Of a stretch of 11,136 nucleotides of DNA, positions 1 through 6,042 are shown in pieces (position 1 is the first letter of the stretch; every line of letters starts with the position of its first letter). The translations under genes and the position numbers were made by a program. This DNA is from an uncultured Anaerosacchariphilus sp. (GTDB taxonomy: Bacteria > Bacillota > Clostridia > Lachnospirales > Lachnospiraceae). The notes beneath the pieces are model-generated. The model was not told the DNA's origin and ran no database searches. It saw only the letters and a list, made by a program, of their open reading frames with translations. The DNA lies in contig CAKROP010000040.1 in assembly GCA_934373375.1 (NCBI GenBank), forward strand, positions 1 to 11,136. The letters are read 5' to 3'.

Positions 1-43
1 CCATCCGGATGAGAAAATGTCCCAGCCAAATCAGAATTTCCAT
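1..43 (-). CDS. 5' end of an unidentified leftward gene (partial)
   Basis: An ATG on the minus strand at 43-41 opens a frame that runs without a stop to the window edge, giving about 14 residues (MEILIWLGHFLIRM). An AGGAG sequence at 52-56 lies 8 bases upstream, which is a proper ribosome-binding distance. The short hydrophobic N-terminus would fit a membrane or secreted protein, but there is too little to identify a family. A nearby ATG at 51 reaches a stop after six codons and is not usable. The gene diverges from the membrane-protein gene at 181. The call rests only on the start signals and the open frame. Confidence 0.45.
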   Translation of the reverse strand, partial: MEILIWLGHFLIRM

Positions 44-100
44 ACACTCATCTCCTGTTACGACTTTCCTGTCTTCAAGCTGTATTGAACTGTTACCTGC

Positions 101-129
101 ATTCTACCATTTTTCCTTGCACTTTACTA
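101..129 (-). promoter_or_regulatory. possible leftward promoter for the partial gene at the left edge
   Basis: Read on the minus strand, TAGAAT (101-106) is preceded by TGG, making an extended -10 box. With a 17-base spacer, the -35 position (124-129) reads TAGTAA, matching only three of six consensus bases. It would give a leader of about 50 bases before the ATG at 43. Its -35 overlaps the spacer of the rightward promoter at 117-145, so the two would compete. Tentative. Confidence 0.3.
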
Positions 130-145
130 TAAAAACTGCTATAAT
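117..145 (+). promoter_or_regulatory. vegetative (SigA-type) promoter of the 147-aa membrane protein
   Basis: TTGCAC (117-122) and a perfect TATAAT (140-145) are separated by exactly 17 bases. TGC directly before the -10 makes it an extended -10 element. Transcription would start near 152, leaving a leader of about 30 bases that contains AGGAGG at 166-171, 9 bases before the ATG at 181. The same architecture (TTGCAn, 17 bases, TGC plus -10) recurs at the ispE promoter. Confidence 0.75.
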
Positions 146-180
146 ATCACTCATGTGAATGACCCAGGAGGAATAAGTTT

Positions 181-624
181 ATGTCAAAGCTTACCATCGC
201 ATTAATCGTGATTCTGCTGGTGCTGGTTGTGGCGCTGGTGGTTCTCTATTTTGTAGGAAGAAAAGCGCAGCGCCGTCAGATTGCCCAGAAGGAGCAGATG
301 GACGCGGTAGCACAGACCGTCAGCATGCTGATCATCGACAAGAAAAAGCTGAGGCTGTCCCAGTCAGGTCTGCCGGAACAGGTAATTGAACAGACCCCGA
401 AGCTTCTTCGCCGGAACAAGATGCCCATCGTCAAAGCCAAGGTTGGTCCCAGGATCATGACCCTTGCCTGCGACGCGCAGGTATTTGAACTGCTTCCGGT
501 TAAGAAGGAAGTCAAGGTTGTAGTCAGCGGTATCTACATCACCGAGATTAAGAGCGCCCGCGGCGGACTGGAAGTGCCGGAGAAGAAGAAAAAAGGCTTC
601 TTCAAGCGTCTGTTTAACAAGTAA
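181..624 (+). CDS. small single-pass membrane protein, function unknown
   Basis: This encodes 147 residues that I do not recognise as a named family. Residues 5-25 form one strong, Leu/Val-rich transmembrane helix. Basic residues follow (GRKAQRRQ, 26-33), so by the positive-inside rule the remaining roughly 120 residues should be cytoplasmic. Residues 36-75 look helical and charged. Residues 80-125 alternate hydrophobic and polar residues in a way that suggests a small beta-rich domain. The C-terminus (134-147) is strongly basic with aromatic residues (KKKKGFFKRLFNK) and could touch the membrane surface. The start is set by AGGAGG at 166-171. It is a one-gene unit with its own promoter and terminator, converging on the ispE-DUF1934 operon. 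No catalytic motif is apparent. Confidence 0.85.
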   Translation: MSKLTIALIVILLVLVVALVVLYFVGRKAQRRQIAQKEQMDAVAQTVSMLIIDKKKLRLSQSGLPEQVIEQTPKLLRRNKMPIVKAKVGPRIMTLACDAQVFELLPVKKEVKVVVSGIYITEIKSARGGLEVPEKKKKGFFKRLFNK

Positions 625-642
625 ATAATGCGAAAAGCAAAG

Positions 643-673
643 CAGGAGTTCCGATTCAGAACTCCTGTTTTTT
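643..673 (+). terminator. intrinsic terminator between converging genes
   Basis: A perfect 9-bp stem (643-651 with 659-667) encloses a 7-base loop and is followed by six T residues (668-673), ending the rightward gene at 181-624. Read leftward, the same stem is followed by CTTTGCTTTT, a weaker but usable U-rich tract, so it probably also ends the murI-DUF1934 transcript. The last two T residues of the rightward tract (672-673) are also part of the stop codon of the leftward DUF1934 gene (674-672). Confidence 0.85.
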
Positions 674-1127
674 ATGCTTCCGGCGTCTGGAGACTTAAGT
701 TTCCCGCCTCCCGGGGCCGGATATTCATTTTAATATTGCATTCAGCCAGATGCTCCTCATTGACCTCCAGCACATAATCCACCGCCACGTCGATGGCATC
801 CTCCGTCTCTTCCACCTTTACATCTCTGGCCAGAATGCTAAGATCCAGAATTCCATAAGGCGTCTGATAACGGGTTAAAGTCTTCTTTCCCTTTTCAAAT
901 ATCATCCGGGTATTCGTCAGTCCCCGCTTCATAACCTCCAGGGAATTGTCCCCGATTTTAATGGTGTTGCTGATATGACCGCTTAAGCCTTCCACAACCT
1001 CATCGTAGACCACGTAATGCTTGCCGTTCCGGTTATAATAATCCCCGGCTGTAACGACCTCCACATTACCGTCCTCTTCCTCTATCATATGAAGACCTGC
1101 AATACTCAGCAGAATCTCTTTTTTCAC
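672..1127 (-). CDS. DUF1934 (YwiB-like) beta-barrel protein
   Basis: This is a 151-residue soluble protein resembling the DUF1934/YwiB family of Firmicutes, small proteins predicted to adopt a calycin-like beta-barrel; their biochemical role is unknown. Recognisable features are the N-terminal KKEILLSIAG strand, the HYVVYDE segment (37-43), the TRYQTPYG segment (85-92) and the closing DYVLEVNEEHLAEC stretch (117-130). I chose the GTG at 1127 as the start. A longer in-frame reading from 1253 would run 107 bases into murI, and its extra 42 residues are Arg/Ser-rich and unlike the family. An AGAGG lies about 10 bases before the GTG. The gene begins 19 bases after the murI stop and is the last gene of the leftward operon. 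Confidence 0.8.
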   Translation of the reverse strand: MKKEILLSIAGLHMIEEEDGNVEVVTAGDYYNRNGKHYVVYDEVVEGLSGHISNTIKIGDNSLEVMKRGLTNTRMIFEKGKKTLTRYQTPYGILDLSILARDVKVEETEDAIDVAVDYVLEVNEEHLAECNIKMNIRPREAGNLSLQTPEA

Positions 1128-1146
1128 CTCTGATACACCTCTGTTT

Positions 1147-1971
1147 CTAATATTCCTCGATCGGAACCAGCTTCGCCGTTGTAATATCAATGGGCAGAAT
1201 GGAATCCGCGAAGGCCCGGAACTTTTCCGCCTGATCACTGACAAAGAATTCATAGGGATTCTCCTCGATCTTACTGCCGCCGCGATTCTCTATATTTTCC
1301 CGTCTAAGAAGCTGCTTCAGCTCCATCGCCGTCTCATAGGCCGGATTCACCAGCACCACATCCGGTCCCATAATGTCTGCCACCATGGAACGCAGAAGCG
1401 GATAATGGGTACAGCCTAAAATCAGCGTATCTACCTTTCGTTCCTTCATTTCCTGCAGATAGCGCTCCGCCACTATACGGGTCACCGGATCCTTGCGCCA
1501 GCCCTCTTCCACCAGGGGTACAAACAGGGGACAGGCCTTTTCAAACACCTGTGCCTCAGGACGCAGGCTCTGTATGTATTTCTGATAAATATGACTGCCC
1601 ACGGTAGCCGCCGTACCGATGACGCCGATATTACCGCCGATGCTCTCTCTGGCTGCCACGCGGGCACCCGGACGCACCACGCCGATCACCGGGATATCCA
1701 TCTCCTGCTGCAGTGCCTCCAGCGCGTAGGCGCTGGCTGTATTGCAGGCCACCACGATGACCTTCACGCCTCTGGTCTTCAGAAAACGGGCAATCTGACA
1801 GGAATATCGGATAATCGTCTTACCGCTTTTACTTCCATAGGGAACCCGCGCCGTATCTCCGAAATACACGATCCGCTCCTCAGGAATCTGACGCATAATC
1901 TCCCGCGCCACCGTCAGGCCGCCGATTCCGGAATCGAAGACGCCGATGGGGGCCTCTCTTAAATCATTCAT
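1147..1971 (-). CDS. murI: glutamate racemase
   Basis: The enzyme interconverts L- and D-glutamate in the cytoplasm, supplying the D-Glu that MurD adds to UDP-MurNAc-L-Ala. The protein has 274 residues, normal for the family. Signature motifs are complete: GVFDSGIGGLTV (10-21, including Asp13), YFGDTARVPYG (36-46), VACNTAS (74-80, catalytic Cys76) and LGCTHYPLL (185-193, second catalytic Cys187, with His189). It uses the two-cysteine, cofactor-independent mechanism of the Asp/Glu racemase family. The ATG at 1971 has AGGAG at 1978-1982, 7 bases upstream, and overlaps the stop codon of the preceding small membrane protein by 8 bases, so translational coupling is likely. It sits between ispE/gntR upstream and DUF1934 downstream. 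Confidence 0.97.
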   Translation of the reverse strand: MNDLREAPIGVFDSGIGGLTVAREIMRQIPEERIVYFGDTARVPYGSKSGKTIIRYSCQIARFLKTRGVKVIVVACNTASAYALEALQQEMDIPVIGVVRPGARVAARESIGGNIGVIGTAATVGSHIYQKYIQSLRPEAQVFEKACPLFVPLVEEGWRKDPVTRIVAERYLQEMKERKVDTLILGCTHYPLLRSMVADIMGPDVVLVNPAYETAMELKQLLRRENIENRGGSKIEENPYEFFVSDQAEKFRAFADSILPIDITTAKLVPIEEY

Positions 1972-2272
1972 CTGTTTCTCCTATATAAGCCTCAGGCTCT
2001 TTCTGGTTCAAAAATGTGAGATATCGAAACCGGATCCGCACTTCTTTTTCCGCCGCCCCCGGCATACAGTAATCCGGGTACAGGCCGCCCCACCAGGCTG
2101 TCTGCTCCACGCGGACAGGCTCCGATTTCTGTACATATCCAGCGTACAGGCAGGTTCCCGCCACTCCCAGAAGCAGCGATATGATAAGCAATGCAAGCTC
2201 CCCTTGCCTTCTGACATAAGTTTCGATATCTTTTTTCCATTTATTTTCAAGTATTTGTTTTACTATATTCAT
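1964..2272 (-). CDS. small single-pass membrane protein, function unknown
   Basis: This encodes 102 residues of no family I recognise. The first 24 residues are charged (MNIVKQILENKWKKD, with RRQGE before the helix). Residues 26-46 form one transmembrane helix. The remaining 56 residues are rich in aromatic and charged residues (WWGGLYPDYCMP, 60-71) and probably lie outside the cell. A perfect AGGAGG at 2277-2282 lies 4 bases before the ATG. The frame overlaps the murI start by 8 bases and follows gntR by 62 bases with no terminator between, so it is co-transcribed. The strong ribosome-binding site and coupling to murI argue that it is a real gene. Two other minus-strand frames across this stretch lack these signals. 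A role linked to murI or the envelope is only a guess. Confidence 0.7.
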   Translation of the reverse strand: MNIVKQILENKWKKDIETYVRRQGELALLIISLLLGVAGTCLYAGYVQKSEPVRVEQTAWWGGLYPDYCMPGAAEKEVRIRFRYLTFLNQKEPEAYIGETDE

Positions 2273-2334
2273 GGCTCCTCCTGAAAATCATTTTCCAGAG
2301 GATACCCTGTTTTTTTGCTTTTTATGCGAAGCTT

Positions 2335-3030
2335 TTATGCCTTCTCCGCTTTCTTTTTCTCGTTTTCCCGGATGGCAGCCAGAATCGCTTCTTTCTGGTT
2401 ATCGATATGCTGTCCTACCATGGTACACACTGCTTCCTTATCACCGTTCCTGATGTTCTCAAAGATGGCCTGATGCTCATTGTCCAGCTTCTCATGGCTG
2501 TGCGTATCCTTTAAGTACTCCAGACGGTAACGGTACATCTGCTCCCGCAGATTGTTCAGAATGCTGATCAGGCGTTGATTGTCCGTAGCCGCGTAAATGA
2601 TATCGTGGAACTTCACGTCCGCCGCCGCCAGGCTGGTGTAATCGTCGGAATCCTTCAGCTTGCGGAATTCCTCACCGGCCTCGGCAAGCTCCTCGAGAAG
2701 CTCCGGTGTAATCCGGTCGCAGGCGATCTCCGCCGCCATTACTTCCAGTGTGCGCCGCACCTCCAGCACATCCTTTAAATCCTTTTCCGTAATGCTGGCC
2801 ACGATGGCTCCCCGTCTCGGAATCATCACAACCAGACCTTCCAGCTCCAGTTTCCTTATGGCCTCACGGATCGGCGTACGGCTTACGCCCAGACGGTCTG
2901 CCAGATGAATCTCCATCAGACGTTCGCCCGGTTCCAGCTCACCTCTTAAAATCGCCTGCCGCAGGGTCTGAAATACCACGTCCCGCAGCGGAAGATATTC
3001 ATTCATAGTTGCGTTAATTTCCTGACTCAT
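2335..3030 (-). CDS. GntR-family (FadR/FCD-type) transcriptional regulator
   Basis: This is a 231-residue DNA-binding regulator. Residues 12-76 form the GntR winged helix, with the typical GERLMEIHLADRLGVSRTPIREAIRKLELEGLV region spanning 35-67. Residues 80-215 are an all-helical FCD ligand domain. The likely metal-binding set of this fold is present: Asp138, His142, His186 and His208. Members usually bind a small carboxylic acid and release DNA on binding; the ligand here cannot be read from sequence. AGGAGG lies 8 bases before the ATG. The start overlaps the ispE stop by one base (TGATG), indicating translational coupling. An operator-like TGTATACA at the operon's transcription start (3947-3954) suggests autoregulation, which would also control ispE and possibly murI. 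Confidence 0.92.
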   Translation of the reverse strand: MSQEINATMNEYLPLRDVVFQTLRQAILRGELEPGERLMEIHLADRLGVSRTPIREAIRKLELEGLVVMIPRRGAIVASITEKDLKDVLEVRRTLEVMAAEIACDRITPELLEELAEAGEEFRKLKDSDDYTSLAAADVKFHDIIYAATDNQRLISILNNLREQMYRYRLEYLKDTHSHEKLDNEHQAIFENIRNGDKEAVCTMVGQHIDNQKEAILAAIRENEKKKAEKA

Positions 3031-3923
3031 CAGCCATTCCTCCTGTTGTTATTATACGGTGTGGTCAGAAACAGCTGCTTCGCCAGGCGGCTTTTGCGAA
3101 TGGCCGCCATCGCTCTGCGGGCCTGCATCCGATCTTCATAAATACCGAATACGGTGGGGCCGCTGCCGCTCATCAGGGCTACAGCCGCTCCGTTCTCTTC
3201 CATAGTCTCTTTCAGCTTTCCGATGACCGGGTAGGCGTTCGCGGTCACTGTTTCCAGTACATTGCCGTCCCGTAAGGCCTCTGCCATACCCCGGAGATCC
3301 TGCTTTTTCAGGGCGTCCAGAATGCCGTCGATATCCGGATGCTGCTCCGGTCTTAAATCATTGGCATGCAGGTTCTCATAGACATATTTGGTCGATACGC
3401 TGATACCTGGCTTGGCCACCAGAATGTTGCAGGGCGGCATGGGCGGTAAGGGGGTCAGCCTCTCTCCGATCCCCTCTGCCAGGGCGGTTCCGCGCATGAT
3501 ACAATAGGGCACATCGGCGCCGATCTTCACACCGCGCTCCATGAGCTGCTCCTGGGACAGGCCCAGACCGTACATGCGGTTCAGGCCGTAGAGAACAGCC
3601 GCCGCGTCGGAGCTTCCGCCTGCCATACCTGCTGCTACCGGGATATATTTCTTCAAATCAATGGAAAGTCCGCCCGGAATGTCAAACTCCTCAAACAGCA
3701 GATTCGCAGCCTTATATACCAGATTGTTTTCATTGGCGGGCAGATAATAGAGATTCGTTCTGACCCGGATTCCTTCTTTGTCCTGCTTCACCAGTGCAAG
3801 ACGATCAAAAATACGCACTGTCTGCATAATCATCCGTACGTCGTGATATCCGTCTTCCCTTTTCCGGAGCACGTCCAGACCCAGATTGATCTTCGCCAGT
3901 GCTTTTAACTGCATCTTATCCAT
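3030..3923 (-). CDS. ispE: 4-diphosphocytidyl-2-C-methyl-D-erythritol kinase
   Basis: The enzyme phosphorylates CDP-ME with ATP in the MEP (non-mevalonate) pathway, which leads to IPP/DMAPP and hence undecaprenyl phosphate for wall synthesis. The protein has 297 residues, normal for the family. The GHMP-kinase motifs are all present: AKINLGLDV (10-18, with Lys11 expected in the active site), the ATP loop PVAAGMAGGSSDAA (95-108), GADVPY with catalytic Asp137, and the C-terminal SGSGPTVFGIY (252-262). I start it at the ATG at 3923, which has AGGAAG 9 bases upstream. The frame extends 26 codons further to 4001, but that part covers the promoter and terminator hairpin and is not family-like. It heads the leftward operon and its stop overlaps the gntR start. 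Confidence 0.95.
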   Translation of the reverse strand: MDKMQLKALAKINLGLDVLRKREDGYHDVRMIMQTVRIFDRLALVKQDKEGIRVRTNLYYLPANENNLVYKAANLLFEEFDIPGGLSIDLKKYIPVAAGMAGGSSDAAAVLYGLNRMYGLGLSQEQLMERGVKIGADVPYCIMRGTALAEGIGERLTPLPPMPPCNILVAKPGISVSTKYVYENLHANDLRPEQHPDIDGILDALKKQDLRGMAEALRDGNVLETVTANAYPVIGKLKETMEENGAAVALMSGSGPTVFGIYEDRMQARRAMAAIRKSRLAKQLFLTTPYNNNRRNG

Positions 3924-3946
3924 AGTATTGTACTTCCTGTGTTTTT

Positions 3947-3954
3947 TGTATACA
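3947..3954. promoter_or_regulatory. operator-like palindrome at the ispE transcription start
   Basis: TGTATACA is a perfect 8-bp dyad lying just downstream of the ispE -10 box, spanning the predicted start of transcription (about 3949). A bound protein here would block initiation. GntR/FCD regulators commonly bind short palindromes with a GT...AC core, and such a regulator is the second gene of this operon. The same 8-mer also occurs inside the SPOCS-LysM coding region (4673-4680), so its presence alone is weak evidence. Confidence 0.35.
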
Positions 3955-3955
3955 C

Positions 3956-3984
3956 AGTATAGCAAAAATGGGGGTAAAATGCAA
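3956..3984 (-). promoter_or_regulatory. vegetative (SigA-type) promoter of the ispE operon
   Basis: On the minus strand TTGCAT (3984-3979) and TATACT (3961-3956) are 17 bases apart, with TGC immediately before the -10 giving an extended -10 element. Transcription would start near 3949 and give a leader of about 26 bases with AGGAAG before the ATG at 3923. The -35 lies in the loop, and most of the spacer in the 3' arm, of the terminator for the gene upstream. Confidence 0.75.
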
Positions 3985-4001
3985 GAAATCTTTACCCCCA
4001 T
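3963..4001 (-). terminator. intrinsic terminator of the SPOCS-LysM gene, overlapping the ispE promoter
   Basis: An 11-bp perfect inverted repeat (3968-3978 with 3991-4001; the minus-strand 5' arm is ATGGGGGTAAA) encloses a 12-base loop. On the minus strand it is followed by a run of T residues (3969 to 3963, within ATTTTTGC). It begins about 22 bases after the SPOCS-LysM stop codon. The opposite strand has only a CTCTTT tract after the stem, so it should work mainly leftward. It physically contains the ispE -35 box. Confidence 0.75.
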
Positions 4002-4022
4002 CTCTTTCCATTTTCCTGTCTC

Positions 4023-5582
4023 TTACCGCACTTCTTTTATCAGAATCAGCTTCTTTCCGGGCCGGATCTCCTCCGGCGCGCAGCCGTTGATTTCACAGAT
4101 GCGCTCTCCCGTGCTGCGACAGCCTTTCGCGATCTCCCATAGCGTATCGCCTGGCTGTACCGCGTAAAGCACAAAAGCAGGCAGCGCTTTCAGAGCCGCC
4201 AGATCCAGCGGCTGCTCTGTCACGGACACCACATGCTCCGCCCGCTCCTTTGCCAGCACCAGGATCTGCAGCAGTACCACACCCTTCACATCCATCTCAG
4301 TCCCGCTGACCATATCCACCGCAAGCTGATCGAGGATAGCATCCAGATACCAGACGCTGTCCTTTGTCATGCCCGGCACCTCGATAAGCTGCTCAAATGG
4401 AATCGCTTCTTTCCGACAGAGAATCGGATGGCTGTCATCCGAGGTGATGTAAAGCACTTCCACCTGTACGGCGCCTTCTACCCGAAGTCCCTGCTCCACA
4501 GCCGTACATTCATCCAGCTTCACCTCTCCGCTGCTGTGGCAAATCTGCAGAATCTGCATATCCGTCTGCTCCGTGGCCATCCGGCCCGATACCCGGCACC
4601 TGGAAGTACTGTTAATCAGAAGGCGCTCGTAGTCCGTCTCCGCCTTTTCCGGAATCAGCTCTTTTTTCAGGCTGTATACATCCGCCACCAGATCGATGCC
4701 TTCCTCCTCATACATGCGGATATCCAGGTTCAACACCGCGTCCACATGAAGCACCCGCAGCTCACCGTCGTAATCCGGCTTCACCTCCAGCTCTGCCCCT
4801 GCCAGCATGGCTCCCAGACTGGCCGCAATGCCCTCCCTGCTGCCATGTACGTCAATATGGCTGTTAAAGGGAACGCTCTGCTCCAGCCATCCGGTTTTCT
4901 GCTCCGTTTCCTCGCTCTCATAGAGTACGAATACCCCCAGCTCACCCTTGATCAGGATTTCATCCTCGCCGGGTCGAAGCTCCATGCCGCGTAAGGTCAC
5001 ATCCTGCCAGGTGAGTTCCCGGATATTGGGCTTATTGGCCGGAAGAATGATTTCATCCTTGATGCGGCAGGTATCTTTCTTCTGCACCGTCAGAGCCGCA
5101 GCCGTCCGGTGCTCGGTCCGGATTTCCGCCTGTTCCCCGCCATCCAGGGCTGTGGTCAGGGCTTCCTCCGCCAGCTCCTCCACAGTCAGCTCCAGGGTCC
5201 CCACAGCCTTGATTCCCATTTTCCGGGAATTGATGAGAACTGCAAAGAGATCCTCCAGGATGCCGTTCAGCTTCAGGCTGTCGCCGTCTTTCACCCCCTC
5301 CACATTCATATTTTCCTCAAATGGAATCTGCCCTTTGACGCTATGTAGACCGCCCTCATCTGAATCGTCAAGATAAAGGACATAAAAACGCAGATTTCCG
5401 CGTATCAGCGCCCGGCCATTTTCCACCCGGACTTCCCCGATCTCCAGATCGCCTTTCTCCTGTACAATCATGCTCACATCCGGCATGGTCTCCGGAATAT
5501 TATAATCATCGTCCAGCGTCATCTGACTGACCGCTTTTCCCTTCTGTCTGGTCATACGGATGGTTCTGCGGACAAGCTCCAT
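4023..5582 (-). CDS. SPOCS (DUF3794) and LysM domain protein, probable spore-envelope protein
   Basis: This 519-residue protein has a domain plan seen in spore-forming Clostridia. SPOCS/DUF3794-like units can be seen at about 34-105, 185-260 and 345-410. Each has an ...EGxLxxxVLY... strand pair followed by a ...PFxxxxxVxG... segment: FYVLY with IPFEENMNVEG, VFVLY with VPFNSHIDVHG, and VEVLY with IPFEQLIEVPG. A C-terminal LysM occupies about 472-516 (YAVQPGDTLWEIAKGC to IRPGKKLILI) and should bind peptidoglycan. SPOCS domains occur in spore coat and morphogenesis proteins such as SpoVID, so I infer a role at the forespore cortex/coat boundary. There is no signal peptide or membrane helix, as expected for a mother-cell protein. 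The ATG at 5582 has AGGAGG 9 bases upstream (5592-5597). An in-frame extension to 5753 overlaps the lipoprotein gene and is rejected. Confidence 0.85.
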   Translation of the reverse strand: MELVRRTIRMTRQKGKAVSQMTLDDDYNIPETMPDVSMIVQEKGDLEIGEVRVENGRALIRGNLRFYVLYLDDSDEGGLHSVKGQIPFEENMNVEGVKDGDSLKLNGILEDLFAVLINSRKMGIKAVGTLELTVEELAEEALTTALDGGEQAEIRTEHRTAAALTVQKKDTCRIKDEIILPANKPNIRELTWQDVTLRGMELRPGEDEILIKGELGVFVLYESEETEQKTGWLEQSVPFNSHIDVHGSREGIAASLGAMLAGAELEVKPDYDGELRVLHVDAVLNLDIRMYEEEGIDLVADVYSLKKELIPEKAETDYERLLINSTSRCRVSGRMATEQTDMQILQICHSSGEVKLDECTAVEQGLRVEGAVQVEVLYITSDDSHPILCRKEAIPFEQLIEVPGMTKDSVWYLDAILDQLAVDMVSGTEMDVKGVVLLQILVLAKERAEHVVSVTEQPLDLAALKALPAFVLYAVQPGDTLWEIAKGCRSTGERICEINGCAPEEIRPGKKLILIKEVR

Positions 5583-5613
5583 AAATTCCTGCCTCCTTAT
5601 TTTCCTTTTATCT

Positions 5614-5642
5614 AATCTATGCCCGGTTTTACTGAAATACCA
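5614..5642 (-). promoter_or_regulatory. possible sporulation sigma (SigE-like) promoter before the SPOCS-LysM gene
   Basis: On the minus strand CATAGATT (5621-5614) matches the SigE-type -10 pattern CATACAnT except for one base. TGGTATT (5642-5636), 14 bases upstream, partly matches the -35 pattern KMATATT (five of seven). Transcription would start near 5607, just before the AGGAGG at 5592-5597. It overlaps the end of the lipoprotein gene. The match was found by eye and could be chance, but a sporulation promoter would suit the gene it precedes. Confidence 0.3.
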
Positions 5643-6042
5643 CCGGTTTATCCAGATAAGCGATTCGCACCGTAAGATACGGAAAGCTTTTCTCCTTCCC
5701 GGCTCCTTCCTCCGGTCCCGGACCGATGAGACTGGTGTCGAAATAGATGGCATTTTCCGTCAGGTACAGGTCATTTACTGCAATACTGTAGCCGCCGGTC
5801 TCCTGCTGTCCGTACCCCACGCACAGATACAGCCCGTCGTTTTCCTCATAAGTCAGTTTAAAGCTTTCGGTTTTCTTTTCCTCCAGAATATCGTAAAGTT
5901 CATCCGGCAGCTCCCGTCCCGATACAATGGTGTAATCCAAATCGGAAAGCTTTTTTGTGGCATTGGTCTGTATTTTACAGCCGGTAAAACTTAAGGAAAG
6001 CAACAGCATAAAAATTGCCGCTATCATCCGTTTTCCTGTCAT
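5629..6042 (-). CDS. lipoprotein with PrcB-like C-terminal domain
   Basis: This encodes 137 residues. A hydrophobic signal segment (6-20) ends in a lipobox (LSFTGC, 17-22), so Cys22 should be lipidated and the mature protein anchored outside the membrane. Residues 71-137 resemble the PrcB C-terminal domain: GYGQQETGGYSIAVNDLYLTE (76-96), a Gly/Pro/Glu-rich turn, then SFPYLTVRIAYLDKPVVF. Proteins with this domain include a partner of a surface protease in oral spirochetes; most clostridial members have no assigned role. The start is uncertain. GGGAGG lies about 14 bases before the ATG at 6042, a long spacing, and Met6 is an alternative. Forms starting at 6177 would push the signal peptide 46 residues inward and are unlikely. 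It lies 46 bases upstream of the SPOCS-LysM gene with no terminator between, so the two are probably co-transcribed. Confidence 0.75.
   Translation of the reverse strand: MTGKRMIAAIFMLLLSLSFTGCKIQTNATKKLSDLDYTIVSGRELPDELYDILEEKKTESFKLTYEENDGLYLCVGYGQQETGGYSIAVNDLYLTENAIYFDTSLIGPGPEEGAGKEKSFPYLTVRIAYLDKPVVFQ

Noticed and set aside
246..272. ddl as a vancomycin-resistance-type D-Ala-D-lactate ligase
   Set aside because: This concerns ddl (8509-9558); the interval given here is in protein residues. The omega-loop residue 253 is Tyr (FYDYKNKY), the D-Ala-D-Ala type, and no vanH- or vanX-like neighbour is present.
1128..1253. N-terminal extension of the DUF1934 gene into murI
   Set aside because: The 42 extra residues are Arg/Ser-rich, lie in another frame of murI and are unlike the family. 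The GTG at 1127 gives the expected N-terminus.
3924..4001. N-terminal extension of ispE
   Set aside because: It would place the coding start within the terminator hairpin and upstream of the promoter's own transcription start. The ATG at 3923 has a proper ribosome-binding site and matches the usual family N-terminus.
4233..4994. Plus-strand open frame (253 codons) inside the SPOCS-LysM gene
   Set aside because: It is antisense to a gene with a clear domain plan. The translation is His/Leu/Gln-rich and low in coherent motifs, typical of a shadow frame.
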